Notes: a model not told the origin generated them from the letters alone. A DNA stretch of 64,000 nucleotides from Shewanella violacea DSS12 (GCF_000091325.1 NC_014012.1:3480500-3544499); one strand, 5' to 3'; shown: positions 16,703 through 26,476, numbered from the stretch's first letter. Numbers and translations are program-made.

Positions 16703-17911
16703 ATGCAGTTGTTAATTAGCTTGGCCGGAATATTCTTTCTTCTATTCTGTGGTTGGATCTTCTCTGAGAACCGCAGAGCAATTAATTGGCGTACCGTGAT
16801 CGGTGCCTTAATTCTTCAGGCTGGATTTGCAGCCCTAGTCTTGTATGTCCCAATGGGACAACAGCTACTGGGCTCAGTAAGCCAGGGAGTCACGGCAATT
16901 TTAGGATTTGCCGACCAAGGTATTCAATTCATGTTCGGTCCTCTGGCAAATAACGGTTTCGTGTTTGCCATTAAGGTCCTGCCCCTAGTCATCTTCATCA
17001 GCGCGCTCATCTCCATGCTGTATTACTTAGGTGTAATGCAATGGGTCATCAAGATCATAGGTGGCGGCCTACAAAAGTTATTGGGAATTAGCCGCGCAGA
17101 ATCTTTAGTCGCCACGGGTAATATCTTTCTCAGCCAAGGTGAGTCACCTCTGCTAGTTAAGCCCTTTCTGCCTAAGATGACACGCTCGGAGCTCTTCGCC
17201 CTAATGACAGGCGGCATGGCTTCGGTGGCTGGTAGTGTTTTGGGTGGGTATGCAGGTCTGGGAGTCGAGTTAAAGTACCTGATTGCAGCCAGCTTTATGG
17301 CTGCGCCAGGCAGCTTGCTGATGGCAAAACTGCTGGTACCAGAAGTCGATACTCCAGTGAGTAACCAAAACCTAGATATGAGCCGCAGTGAAGATCACAA
17401 TGTCGTCGATGCCCTCGCCTCTGGAGCGATGAATGGCATGCGGGTAGCCGTTGCCATTGGCACCATGTTGATCGCTTTCATCAGTGTTATCGCCATGTTC
17501 AACGCGGGTATAGAGCAAGTGGGTCTTTGGTTTAACTTCGAAGGCGTGACTATGCAAAGCATACTGGGTTACATCTTTGCTCCCATTGCTTTCATCATAG
17601 GTGTCCCCGCAGATGAGATGATGCTGGCCGGTGGCTTCATAGGTCAGAAGCTTATCCTCAATGAATTCGTGGCCTTCATGGATTTCGTGTCGATAAAAGA
17701 GCAACTGTCGAATCATACTCAGGTCATCATCACCTTCGCACTCTGTGGCTTCGCTAATATTGGCTCGATTGCGATTCAACTGGGCAGTATTGGGGTCATG
17801 GCGCCTGAGCGCAGCGCTGAAGTCGCTAAGCTAGGTTTTAAGGCGGTATTGGCTGCTACTCTGGCCAACCTGATGAGCGCCGTACTCGCCGGTATCTTCA
17901 TCAGCTTTTAA
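16703..17911 (+). CDS. NupC-family concentrative nucleoside transporter
   Basis: A 402-residue inner-membrane permease of the CNT family (NupC/NupX), which takes up nucleosides with protons or sodium ions. It shows the N-terminal TM segment, the gate domain, and the conserved SQGESPLLVKPFLPKMTRSE stretch (about residues 143-162) that contributes to nucleoside and cation binding, with EFVAF and CGFANIGSIAIQLG later in the protein. Length is normal for the family. It stands alone, downstream of a long leader region, and is followed by an 11-bp hairpin. Ion coupling and substrate preference cannot be read from sequence by eye. Confidence 0.93.
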   Translation: MQLLISLAGIFFLLFCGWIFSENRRAINWRTVIGALILQAGFAALVLYVPMGQQLLGSVSQGVTAILGFADQGIQFMFGPLANNGFVFAIKVLPLVIFISALISMLYYLGVMQWVIKIIGGGLQKLLGISRAESLVATGNIFLSQGESPLLVKPFLPKMTRSELFALMTGGMASVAGSVLGGYAGLGVELKYLIAASFMAAPGSLLMAKLLVPEVDTPVSNQNLDMSRSEDHNVVDALASGAMNGMRVAVAIGTMLIAFISVIAMFNAGIEQVGLWFNFEGVTMQSILGYIFAPIAFIIGVPADEMMLAGGFIGQKLILNEFVAFMDFVSIKEQLSNHTQVIITFALCGFANIGSIAIQLGSIGVMAPERSAEVAKLGFKAVLAATLANLMSAVLAGIFISF

Positions 17912-17920
17912 CCAATAATA

Positions 17921-17946
17921 TTCAGGGGCTTGTATAAGCCCCTGAA
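17921..17946 (+). terminator. Hairpin after the nucleoside permease gene
   Basis: TTCAGGGGCTT and AAGCCCCTGAA form an 11-bp perfect stem with a four-base loop, 10 bases beyond the stop. No T-run follows, so the termination strength is uncertain. Confidence 0.6.
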
Positions 17947-18011
17947 TAAGCCGCTAGATTCGACAGCACTGCACAAGCCGTTAATTGGCTGCGCTAACTC
18001 ATGTCGAAAAT

Positions 18012-18869
18012 TTACGGCTGCAATCTTAATACTCTATCTATGTCTTCTGCACTATGGCGATTTGGAACTTGTTCCCACTCTTCACCCCAGGCACGATTGA
18101 CCATACGTCCTCGTTGTACAGCCTCTCTTTCAGATAGCATCTTAGCCCAACGTAGAAGGTGAGTATAACTTTCAACTTGTAAGAAATGTCCAGCATCATA
18201 CAAGTTGCCCAACACCAAATTGCCGTACCAGGGCCATATTGCCATGTCCGCAATACTATATTCTTCACCCGCTACATAAGTAGTTTTAGATAATTGCTTA
18301 TCTAAAACATCTAGCTGTCGTTTAACTTCCATTGCAAAGCGGTTGATCGGGTATTCCAGCTTTTCATCGGCATAAGAATAGAAATGTCCAAATCCTCCAC
18401 CAAGGAAAGGAGCTGAACCTTGGACCCAAAATAGCCAGTTAAATGTCTGGGTTCTAGCACTAGCATCTTGTGGTAAAAACTGACCAAATTTCTCTGCTAG
18501 ATGAACCAGAATTGAAGCTGATTCAAATACATTAACCTCATCATCAGCGGATTTATCCACTAGAGCAGGGATTTTTGAATTTGGATTAACGCCAACAAAT
18601 CCTGACGAAAATTGTTCACCTTCTCCAATGTTAACTAGGTATGCATCATATTCAGCCTCTTTGATCCCTAGGGCTAATAGCTCTTCTAAAAGAATCGTAA
18701 CTTTTTGTCCATTAGGTGTACCCAAGGAGTAAAGTTGTAAAGGGTGCTCACCTACAGGTAAGTCTTTCTCGTGTGTTGAGCCTGAAACCGGGCGGTTAAT
18801 GCTTGCCCATTTATTGTCGCTACTAGTATTAACCCACACCTTAGGCGGCGTATATTCATTACTCATCAT
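18012..18869 (-). CDS. yghU: YghU-like glutathione transferase / disulfide reductase
   Basis: A 285-residue protein nearly colinear with E. coli YghU, a Nu-class GST with disulfide-bond reductase and peroxidase activity towards glutathione-linked substrates. Shared blocks include INRPVSGSTHEKDLP, PLQLYSLGTPNGQKVTI and GFGHFYSYA in the N-terminal extension and thioredoxin fold, then the helical domain with ADMAIWPWYGN. YghU binds two glutathione molecules without a catalytic cysteine. AGGGA precedes the double ATG start. The gene stands alone between the permease and YbiT regions. Confidence 0.93.
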   Translation of the reverse strand: MMSNEYTPPKVWVNTSSDNKWASINRPVSGSTHEKDLPVGEHPLQLYSLGTPNGQKVTILLEELLALGIKEAEYDAYLVNIGEGEQFSSGFVGVNPNSKIPALVDKSADDEVNVFESASILVHLAEKFGQFLPQDASARTQTFNWLFWVQGSAPFLGGGFGHFYSYADEKLEYPINRFAMEVKRQLDVLDKQLSKTTYVAGEEYSIADMAIWPWYGNLVLGNLYDAGHFLQVESYTHLLRWAKMLSEREAVQRGRMVNRAWGEEWEQVPNRHSAEDIDRVLRLQP

Positions 18870-19424
18870 TTTTCCCTACACTTGATTAACGTACAAATGT
18901 GGTTCTAGTTAAATACTTTCAAAACAAATAACACTCGTCATCTTTGCTTTGAACCTCAAGCAGAATATCATTAATCTATTGAATATTTTAATCTTATTAG
19001 TGAGTGATATTTGACTGAGTGGAATGATTATTGGACTGAGTGGAATGATTGTTGAAGAAAACTAATAAGCGCACAAGCTGCTAAATAAACCCAATCTTGC
19101 ACCCTATACGACGTCTGTAAATATTTTTTATAGGCCTTAAACATGAGATATAAGAAGTCGACTCTTAGGCTAACCATGGCATCTGGGACTGACTTTGTGT
19201 AAACCTCAAATATAAGAAGTCCAGATACAAGCCGGTATATAAGAAGCATACTCCTACACCATCCATTATATCCGCAGATAGCTCTTCACTATGAGACATC
19301 CCTGTACAAACCCCCTCTTACACCATCCATGGCATCCGGGATAGCTCTTAACTATGAGACATCCATGTACAAACCCACTCCTATGCCATCCATGGCATCC
19401 GGGGATAACTACATCCCTGTACAA
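18870..19424. repeat. Gene-free stretch with 21-bp and 64-bp tandem repeats
   Basis: Two copies of a 21-bp unit (GACTGAGTGGAATGATTRTTG) lie at 19014-19055. Near the ybiT terminator a unit of 63-64 bp, beginning CACCATCCATGGCATCCGGG, is repeated about three times from 19257 to 19420; copies two and three are very similar, the first more diverged. No gene is supported on either strand. Confidence 0.8.
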
Positions 19425-19451
19425 AAAAGCCCGAACTAGGTTCGGGCTTTT
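19425..19451. terminator. Bidirectional terminator after ybiT
   Basis: AAAAGCCCGAAC, loop TAG, GTTCGGGCTTTT: a 12-bp perfect stem with T-runs on both strands, 42 bases past the ybiT stop. Confidence 0.9.
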
Positions 19452-19492
19452 GGCAGCAATCTGGTTAAGCCTGGACAGGCTTAGGTGTCTGC

Positions 19493-21085
19493 TTACGCAT
19501 CGACGCCTTTGCTTCTAAGGAACTCATCATAAGTTCCCTTGAAGTCATTGATGCCATCTTTAGTCATTTCTATGATGCGGTTAGCAACCGATGAAACGAA
19601 TGCACGGTCATGACTGACAAAAATCAGCGTACCTTGGTAGATCTCCAGCGCATTGTTCAATGACTCGATAGATTCCATGTCCATGTGGTTAGTCGGCTCA
19701 TCCATCACCAAGATATTTGGCTTCTGCATGATAAGCTTGCCAAATAACATACGACCCTTCTCACCACCCGATAATACCTTAACTGACTTCTTGATATCGT
19801 CAGAGCTAAATAGCATACGACCCAAGTAACCACGAACCGACTGGTCGTCATCTTCAGGCTTACGCCACTGGCTCATCCACTCGAACAAGGTCATTTCATT
19901 TTCAAAATCTGACTCATGATCTTGAGCATAATAACCGATAGATGAATTCTCAGACCATTGGATGGTACCGCTATCCTGAGGAATATCGTGGGTCAAGGTA
20001 CGCAGTAAAGTCGTCTTACCGATACCGTTCTCACCTAAGATGGCAATACGCTCACCCACTTCAACCATAAGGTTTAACTTGTTGAACAGTGGCTCATCGA
20101 AACCCTTGCTTAGCTCTTCAACGATCAAAGCATTACGGAACAGTTTTTTCTCTTGCTCGAAACGAATAAACGGGTTTACACGACTCGAAGCTTTCACGTC
20201 ATCAATCTTAATCTTATCGATAAGCTTAGCGCGTGAAGTGGCCTGCTTAGCCTTAGATGCGTTAGCAGAGAAACGAGCAACGAAGCCCTGAAGTTCGGCA
20301 ATTTGCGCCTTCTTCTTGGCATTATCAGACATCAAGCGCTCACGAGTTTGTTGAGCTGCCATCATGTACTCATCATAGTTACCCGGGAAAACACGCAGCT
20401 CACCGTAATCGAGATCCGCCATATGGGTACAGACTGAGTTTAAGAAATATCTATCGTGAGAGATGATGATCATAGTGCTGTTACGCTGGTTCAGCATCTC
20501 TTGCAACCAACGAATGGTGTCAATGTCCAAGTTGTTGGTTGGTTCGTCGAGTAGCAATACATCTGGATCAGAGAACAGAGCTTGTGCCAGCAAGATTCGA
20601 AGTTTGAAACCTGGAGCGATTGCGCTCATAAGACCAAAATGTTGATCAACAGGAATACCCACTCCCATCAGGAGTTCACCGGCACGAGATTCGGCAGTGT
20701 AACCATCCATCTCGGCAAATTCCATCTCTAGATCGGCAACCTTGATGCCATCTTCTTCTGTCATTTCAGGCAGAGAGTAGATACGATCGCGCTCTTTCTT
20801 GACTTCCCAAAGCTGTTCGTGGCCCATGATAACGGTATCGATCACGCTGAACGCTTCATAACCAAACTGGTTCTGACTCAGTTTACCGATACGCTCATTG
20901 ACATCCAGAGAGACATTACCCCCTGTCGGCTCCAGATCGTTACCCAAGATCTTCATAAAGGTTGACTTACCACAGCCGTTCGCGCCGATCAGACCATAAC
21001 GGTTGCCGCCGCCGAATTTAACTGAGATGTTTTCAAACAGTGGCTTAGCGCCAAACTGCATGGTGATATTAGCTGTAGTAATCAA
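19493..21085 (-). CDS. ybiT: ABC-F ATPase YbiT
   Basis: A soluble twin-ATPase protein of the ABC-F class (530 residues, identical in length to E. coli YbiT). These proteins bind the ribosomal E site and act on translation; they are not transporters. Two nucleotide-binding domains are visible: Walker [10 protein letters not shown] near residue 34 and GENGIGKTT in the second, Walker [12 protein letters not shown] and [11 protein letters not shown], and a signature LSGGEKGR in the second domain. The inter-domain linker ([22 protein letters not shown]) is the usual P-site tRNA interaction arm. The first domain has the degenerate signature IAPGFKLR typical of YbiT. Confidence 0.97.
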   Translation of the reverse strand: MITTANITMQFGAKPLFENISVKFGGGNRYGLIGANGCGKSTFMKILGNDLEPTGGNVSLDVNERIGKLSQNQFGYEAFSVIDTVIMGHEQLWEVKKERDRIYSLPEMTEEDGIKVADLEMEFAEMDGYTAESRAGELLMGVGIPVDQHFGLMSAIAPGFKLRILLAQALFSDPDVLLLDEPTNNLDIDTIRWLQEMLNQRNSTMIIISHDRYFLNSVCTHMADLDYGELRVFPGNYDEYMMAAQQTRERLMSDNAKKKAQIAELQGFVARFSANASKAKQATSRAKLIDKIKIDDVKASSRVNPFIRFEQEKKLFRNALIVEELSKGFDEPLFNKLNLMVEVGERIAILGENGIGKTTLLRTLTHDIPQDSGTIQWSENSSIGYYAQDHESDFENEMTLFEWMSQWRKPEDDDQSVRGYLGRMLFSSDDIKKSVKVLSGGEKGRMLFGKLIMQKPNILVMDEPTNHMDMESIESLNNALEIYQGTLIFVSHDRAFVSSVANRIIEMTKDGINDFKGTYDEFLRSKGVDA

Positions 21086-21368
21086 GTGTTAGATTCCAAA
21101 AATTGTTATGCGATGCGCGATTTAAGTCCTATCATTCGGGTGAATATTATAAAATATCCCTATGACATAAACATGAATTTACGGCGCTGATATGATGCTT
21201 AAACGAGCAAAATCAAGCGCGGTATTATAGCCAGCGACTGCCAAACAATCAACTAAAAGCGAACTAGCAAGCGATGAGGATTTTCCGTTGTGGGGGGATT
21301 TAAAGCAGCAAGCCATACAGGCTTTGTTCAGGCTCCTAACTCAGACAGCAAACACTTCAATCATTACT

Positions 21369-22246
21369 TGCTCAACTTCACATGTATATGAAAGGAACCC
21401 GAACAGGTTTTGTTCGGATTGTGATACGTAAATAAAACTAAACTAACGAGTTAACTTCACATGTCTTAAACGATTAGCGTTTGTCACTACAGTCAAGGAA
21501 GAAAGTGCCATCGCAGCTCCTGCTATCACAGGGCTAAGCAATATTCCAGTAAGTGGAAACAGGACTCCTGCGGCGACCGGAATGCCTAAGCTGTTATAGA
21601 TACATGGCAACCCGAACAGGTTTTGTTCGGATTGTGATACGTAAATAAAACTAAACTAACGAGTTAACTTCACATGTCTTAAACGATTAGCGTTTGTCAC
21701 TACAGTCAAGGAAGAAAGTGCCATAGCAGCCCCAGCAATCACAGGACTCAGCAATATTCCAGTAAGTGGAAACAGGACTCCTGCGGCGACCGGAATGCCT
21801 AAGCTGTTATAGATACATGGCAACCCGAACAGGTTTTGTTCGGATTGTGATACGTAAATAAAACTAAACTAACGAGTTAACTTCACATGTCTTAAACGAT
21901 TAGCGTTTGTCACTACAGTCAAGGAAGAAAGTGCCATAGCAGCTCCTGCTATCACAGGGCTAAGCAATATTCCGGTAAGTGGAAACAGGACTCCTGCGGC
22001 AACGGGAATACCTAAGCTGTTATAGATACATGGCAACCCGAACAGGTTTTGTTCGGATTGTGATACGTAAATAAAACTAAACTAACGAGTCAACTTCACA
22101 TGTCTTAAGCGATTAGCGTTTGTCACTACAGTCAAGGAAGAAAGTGCCATAGCAGCTCCTGCTATCACAGGGCTAAGCAATATTCCAGTAAGTGGAAACA
22201 GGACTCCTGCGGCGACTGGAATGCCTAAGCTATTGTATATAAACGC
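21369..22246 (-). repeat. 213-bp tandem array of the copA 3' end
   Basis: Units begin at 21395, 21608, 21821 and 22034; the period is 213 bases, 71 codons. Each unit encodes, on the minus strand, the last approximately 60 residues of CopA (QNLFG... to VKLTR and stop) plus a 36-base linker. The unit nearest copA overlaps the real gene end. A short remnant is seen at 21369-21394. Units differ from each other by a few bases; in the region shared with copA the differences I could score are at third codon positions and synonymous. Confidence 0.95.
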
Positions 22247-24436
22247 ACCGAAGAGGTTCTGCTTAATGTTCCTCATGCTGGCATTGGCTAAAGCAAAAGT
22301 ATCGGCCAACACTGACAGGCGTCCGCTCAGTAAGGTCAAGTCGGCACTCTCGATGGCGACCTCGGTGCCATCTCCCATGGCGATACCTACATCAGCACTC
22401 ATTAAGGCCGGCGCATCATTGATACCATCTCCTACCATGGCTACTACTTCTCCGATCTCTTTGAGCTCGATAATCTTAGCCTGTTTCTGCTCGGGCAGGA
22501 CTCCGGCAATGACTTCATCTATGCCCACTTCATTGGCAACGGCCTGAACCGTCTCTTGCTTGTCACCGCTGAGTAATATCACTCGTTTACCGCCACGCTT
22601 GAGTGCAGCAATGGCTTGTTTGGCATCGGGTTTCACCGGGTCGCTGATGGCTATAACACAGACTAAGCGTCCTTGTTTCGCCACATAAACTGGGGTTTTA
22701 CCAAGCAGGGCTAAGGTCTCAACCTCATCTTGTAGAGCATCCACACCCGATATCTGCTCCATGGTCATCAGGCTCATATTACCTATGGCCAGCTCGACGC
22801 CGGAGACTCGGCCCACTATGCCTTTGCCTTGAATATTGTTGAAACCTTCGGGTTCGACCAAGCTTATCTCGCGCGTTTTGGCGAAATCCAACATAGCCTG
22901 AGCCAATGGATGCTCGGAATGTTGCTCCAGACTCGCCACCAGGAATAACACTTGCTCTGATGCAGAGGCTTCACTACTGCTGCAGCTCTCACTCTCATCA
23001 TCACTCTGATCATAACTCTCATAACAACTCTCATAATAAGAATCAAGCAGAAGAATATCCGTTACCCTTGGCTTACCCGATGTAATAGTGCCTGTCTTGT
23101 CCAGCACCACACAGGTCACCTTACTCGCAGTTTGCAGAGCCTCACCATTCTTAATCAAGACTCCCATCTGCGCCGCTCGTCCAACCGATACCATGATAGA
23201 CATAGGTGTCGCTAATCCTAGGGCGCAGGGGCAAGCGATAATTAACACGCTTGTTAACACCACTAGCGCGTGTGACAACTGAGGCGCTGGTCCCGCTAGA
23301 TACCACACCATAGATGCGACTAGGGCAATAATCACCACCACAGGGACAAAGTAAGCCGATATCTTATCCGTGAGCCTGCCTATGGGAATTTTTGATGTTT
23401 GTGCCTGCTGAACCAGGTCGATGATTTTCGATAAACGGGTATCGGTTAACCCGGCAGTCACACGATATATAATGCTGCCATTGCCGTTGACGGTGCCAGC
23501 ACTGAGCATATCGCCAATACTTTTAGACACGGGAATGGGCTCACCGGTTAACATGGACTCATTGAGATTCGACTCACCACTCAACACCTCCCCATCCAAG
23601 GCGACTCGACTACCAGGTTGTAGCCTCAAGTTGTCACCGACTCGTATTTGCGCTATTTCAACCTCCTCATCCCCAGTGTCGGTGAGCCTTATTGCTGTGG
23701 TGGATTGTAATCCGATAAGCCGCTGCACAGCTTCACTGGTCTTGCCCTTAGCCCTGAGCTCCAGCGCATGGCCTAAGTTAATCAAACCCAGAATCATCAC
23801 ACTGGCTTCAAAGTAAACATGGCGGGTTTCGGCTGGAAACCAGTAAGGCATGATCACCACCAGCATGGAATAGGCCCATGCTGTACTAGTGCCGAGCACA
23901 ATCAAGGTATCCATATTGGCACTGCGCGCCTTAAGTGCACGCCACATCCCTTTATAAAAGTGTCCGCCTGTGGTCACTAGCAGGATCAATGTGATAATAC
24001 CCATGACTCCCCAAGCCAATTGCTGACTGGGATTATTCACCATCATCTCGCCGCCAAATAGCCCCCATAGCATCATAGGCACGCCTAAGCCCAATCCCAG
24101 CATAGATTGGATGATACGGGTGCGGTACTCGACTCGTTCAGCCTGAATTTTCTTCTCGCTGGCAAGCTTGGCATCCAGCACGAGTTCACTGTCATAACCG
24201 ACACTGGCCACTGTCACGATTGCTAACTCACTGCTGATATCGCCCTGAATTTGTACCTGCTTATCGGCCAGATTAACCCGTGCGGACACCCGTGAAGATA
24301 CCTGAGAGACCAGCTTAGTATCCACGCCAGCTTGTGATAACTTTTCGAATGCTGCTTCAATTTTTGCCACACAAGTAGCGCAGTTCATTTGAGGCACATA
24401 TAAGGTCATGCTATTGGTATTGGTATTTTTCATCAT
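22082..24436 (-). CDS. copA: Copper-exporting P1B-type ATPase CopA
   Basis: A 784-residue heavy-metal P-type ATPase that pumps Cu(I) out of the cytoplasm. One N-terminal metal-binding domain with MNCATC (residues 17-22), CPC motif at 402-404 in the transmembrane metal path, phosphorylation loop DKTGT at 446-450, SEHPLA at 507-512, and GDGINDAPAL in the hinge. Between the phosphorylation and ATP-binding regions (about 466-494) sits a serine/glutamate/tyrosine-rich insert (SYYESCYESYDQSDD...) from a degenerate short repeat; most relatives lack it. The 3' end is duplicated downstream in tandem. A CueR-type promoter and divergent cueR lie upstream. Confidence 0.95.
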   Translation of the reverse strand: MMKNTNTNSMTLYVPQMNCATCVAKIEAAFEKLSQAGVDTKLVSQVSSRVSARVNLADKQVQIQGDISSELAIVTVASVGYDSELVLDAKLASEKKIQAERVEYRTRIIQSMLGLGLGVPMMLWGLFGGEMMVNNPSQQLAWGVMGIITLILLVTTGGHFYKGMWRALKARSANMDTLIVLGTSTAWAYSMLVVIMPYWFPAETRHVYFEASVMILGLINLGHALELRAKGKTSEAVQRLIGLQSTTAIRLTDTGDEEVEIAQIRVGDNLRLQPGSRVALDGEVLSGESNLNESMLTGEPIPVSKSIGDMLSAGTVNGNGSIIYRVTAGLTDTRLSKIIDLVQQAQTSKIPIGRLTDKISAYFVPVVVIIALVASMVWYLAGPAPQLSHALVVLTSVLIIACPCALGLATPMSIMVSVGRAAQMGVLIKNGEALQTASKVTCVVLDKTGTITSGKPRVTDILLLDSYYESCYESYDQSDDESESCSSSEASASEQVLFLVASLEQHSEHPLAQAMLDFAKTREISLVEPEGFNNIQGKGIVGRVSGVELAIGNMSLMTMEQISGVDALQDEVETLALLGKTPVYVAKQGRLVCVIAISDPVKPDAKQAIAALKRGGKRVILLSGDKQETVQAVANEVGIDEVIAGVLPEQKQAKIIELKEIGEVVAMVGDGINDAPALMSADVGIAMGDGTEVAIESADLTLLSGRLSVLADTFALANASMRNIKQNLFGAFIYNSLGIPVAAGVLFPLTGILLSPVIAGAAMALSSLTVVTNANRLRHVKLTR

Positions 24437-24494
24437 CTTTGATTCCCCTCAATCAAGGCGGTTTTAACTCGCTTGTTCCCATTTCACTGCACCT

Positions 24495-24525
24495 AGGTTA
24501 ATGTCTCCCCTAATGGGAGAGTCAA
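24495..24525 (-). promoter_or_regulatory. CueR-type copA promoter
   Basis: On the minus strand, TTGACT (-35) and TAACCT (-10) are separated by 19 bases holding a dyad CTCCC-ATTAG-GGGAG. Long 19-bp spacers with a central dyad are the hallmark of MerR-family activated promoters. It directs transcription to copA and lies in the copA-cueR divergent region. Confidence 0.8.
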
Positions 24526-24564
24526 ACCCTTAATGTAAAATAAACTGATTGTCCCTCGATTTAC

Positions 24565-24608
24565 CTTGAACCTGAGCTTGAACCTGAGCTTGAACCTGAG
24601 CTTGAACA
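24565..24608. repeat. 12-bp tandem repeat in the copA-cueR spacer
   Basis: CTTGAACCTGAG is repeated three times, with a partial fourth copy, just upstream of cueR. Confidence 0.9.
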
Positions 24609-24656
24609 GAGTTTTAGCGCCCTGTGAATGGAATTAAATGACATGTGAGGCATATG

Positions 24657-25040
24657 ATGAAAATTGGAGAAGTGGCTAAAAAGACAGGTCTAACGGTGAA
24701 GAGTATTCGTTATTACCACGACATAGGCCTTATCTGCGCCACACGGGGTGAAAACGGCTACAGAGAATATGATAAACCTCAGATAGACTCCCTCAGGTTT
24801 ATCGGTCACTGTCGCGATTTAGGTTTCTCTCTAGATGATTGTCGATCTTTGCTGGATCTTAAGCTCAATCAAGACCGAGATGCCGAAGATGTAAAACGCT
24901 TAGCTAAGACTCACCTGGAGATGGTGAGTGATAGAATAACCAAGTTACAGGCACTAGAGAGTCAGTTAAACCATCTGATAAAGGATTGTCGCGGCGGCCA
25001 TCAACCGGACTGCGCCATACTCAGCGGGCTCAGTGAATAA
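24657..25040 (+). CDS. cueR: MerR-family copper regulator CueR
   Basis: A 127-residue MerR-family activator. The N-terminal winged helix (MKIGEVAKKTGLTVKSIRYY) is followed by a dimerising coiled coil and a C-terminal metal loop with Cys-...-Cys spaced as in CueR (DCRGGHQPDCAI). The start at 24657 has GAGG at six bases; a GTG and another ATG lie just upstream. It is divergent from copA and probably activates the copA promoter when Cu(I) binds. Confidence 0.92.
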   Translation: MKIGEVAKKTGLTVKSIRYYHDIGLICATRGENGYREYDKPQIDSLRFIGHCRDLGFSLDDCRSLLDLKLNQDRDAEDVKRLAKTHLEMVSDRITKLQALESQLNHLIKDCRGGHQPDCAILSGLSE

Positions 25041-25229
25041 TGAGCCGATATAGCCCAGACCCCTATGACCTGACTTAATAAAACACGAGGTGAATGGTGA
25101 GGAATTATCTCATCCAGGCAGCAATATAAAAAACAGTGAGACAATGCAGGCAAGATAGCTGATTAGCTTTCCTGTTTCTGGCATTGGCAAATAACTTGGC
25201 ATTACTTTCTGACAATTAACTTCTGACAA

Positions 25230-25508
25230 TTACTTTCTGATAAGAAGGTTCTTAAACCATTCAAAAACTGTTAACTGTTTATCCCGGCTCAATCCATAAA
25301 AGATACAGATCCAGGGAGATAAGAGCAGATACCAGGGCAACACAGAAGTATCACGTCCAGTGATGAGCAGATATAGAAATCCCGCATAAATAACCAAGAC
25401 CCCAAGCCCTCCGACTAACAGCATTAAATTCCTAGTCGCTTTTTCCAGCCAAACCATCTGCTTGTGGAATCTCAAATCAGTTTTCTCCAAAATATTAACA
25501 TTGAACAT
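25230..25508 (-). CDS. Small two-helix membrane protein, 2TM type
   Basis: A 92-residue protein with two transmembrane segments (about 29-50 and 57-75) separated by a short polar hairpin TGRDTSV, a cytosolic N-terminus with charged residues and a C-terminal LTVFEWFKNLLIRK. Looks like small bacterial 2TM-domain proteins; function unknown. Just downstream, TTCTGACAATTA-type short repeats occur three times near 25205-25240. It lies between cueR and the branched-chain operon, in the opposite direction to cueR. Confidence 0.6.
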   Translation of the reverse strand: MFNVNILEKTDLRFHKQMVWLEKATRNLMLLVGGLGVLVIYAGFLYLLITGRDTSVLPWYLLLSPWICIFYGLSRDKQLTVFEWFKNLLIRK

Positions 25509-25627
25509 TATTACTTATCACCAGCACTAATGTAATACCTATCGGTATAAGTACTTGTATGAGTATCTAAGTTAAATCCTGTCACTGGGGTCAATACAGA
25601 TCTTACTGAGTAAATCCAAAGCAACAA

Positions 25628-25649
25628 AAAACGGACCAAGGCCCGTTTT
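25628..25649 (-). terminator. Terminator of the branched-chain acyl-CoA operon
   Basis: On the minus strand AAAACGGGCC-TT-GGTCCGTTTT followed by TTGTTGC, one G-U pair in the stem. It is 68 bases past the stop of the last operon gene. Confidence 0.8.
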
Positions 25650-25717
25650 AATATTTATCATACTTGTCTTAGAAATTAGAACCTAGGCACTCACTCCCAG
25701 GTTATAGACACATAAAT

Positions 25718-26476
25718 CTATATACGTATGCCGCCATCAATCTCGAATACTCGGCCGTTAACATAGTCGTTCTCTATGATGAACTTAACCGTCGATGATA
25801 TCTCGCTAGGTTGACCCAGACGGCCAACTGGCACCATTTTTTCCATACGTGCTAGCGCTTCAGGCTTCATCGATGCCGTCATCTCAGTCTCAATCACACC
25901 CGGCGCTACCGCGGCGCTGCGAATATTGTATCTTGCCAACTCTTTTGCCCAAGCAACAGACATGGCTGCAACACCCGCTTTCGAAGCCGAGTAGTTAGTC
26001 TGCCCCATATTGCCCGCCTTGGATAAGCTGGAGATATTGATGATCACACCTTCTTGCTTAGACTCAATCATGGCAGCCGCAGCCTCACGACCACAGAGGA
26101 ATGAACCGGTTAAGTTGACGTTAATCACAGCCTGAAACTGCTCATATGACATACGGTCGGTCACCTTGCCATCTTTAGCTTTGACTAGCATGCCATCTAA
26201 TAAGATACCTGCATTGTTGATAAGTACATTCACCTTACCGAAATCTTCCAGGATAAAACCGAAACCCGCCACCACATCTTCTTCATCGGTAATATCGAAG
26301 GCATAGCCTTGTACTTCCGCTCTGTCGCCAATATCGGCGCAAGCACGTTCAAGCTTGTCTTGATCCACATCGATAAGGGCCAATTTAGCGCCGGCTTCGG
26401 CTAAATCCACTGCCATGGCTAAACCAAGTCCACCAGCACCACCAGTAATGACCACTACCTTATCTTTTAAATCCAT
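25718..26476 (-). CDS. Short-chain dehydrogenase (3-hydroxyacyl-CoA / 3-oxoacyl reductase type)
   Basis: A 252-residue SDR with GGAGGLGLA nucleotide-binding motif, NNAG at 88-91 region, and catalytic YSASK. It resembles FabG and hydroxyacyl-CoA dehydrogenases such as type-10 enzymes that oxidise 2-methyl-3-hydroxybutyryl-CoA. It is the last gene of the branched-chain degradation operon, starting 4 bases after mmsB ends, so the isoleucine-branch oxidation role fits context. Substrate cannot be told from sequence alone. Confidence 0.85.
   Translation of the reverse strand: MDLKDKVVVITGGAGGLGLAMAVDLAEAGAKLALIDVDQDKLERACADIGDRAEVQGYAFDITDEEDVVAGFGFILEDFGKVNVLINNAGILLDGMLVKAKDGKVTDRMSYEQFQAVINVNLTGSFLCGREAAAAMIESKQEGVIINISSLSKAGNMGQTNYSASKAGVAAMSVAWAKELARYNIRSAAVAPGVIETEMTASMKPEALARMEKMVPVGRLGQPSEISSTVKFIIENDYVNGRVFEIDGGIRI

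Noticed and set aside
21395..22033. Separate genes in the copA tail copies
   Set aside because: Each unit has only about 60 codons of C-terminal sequence without a start codon or ribosome site.
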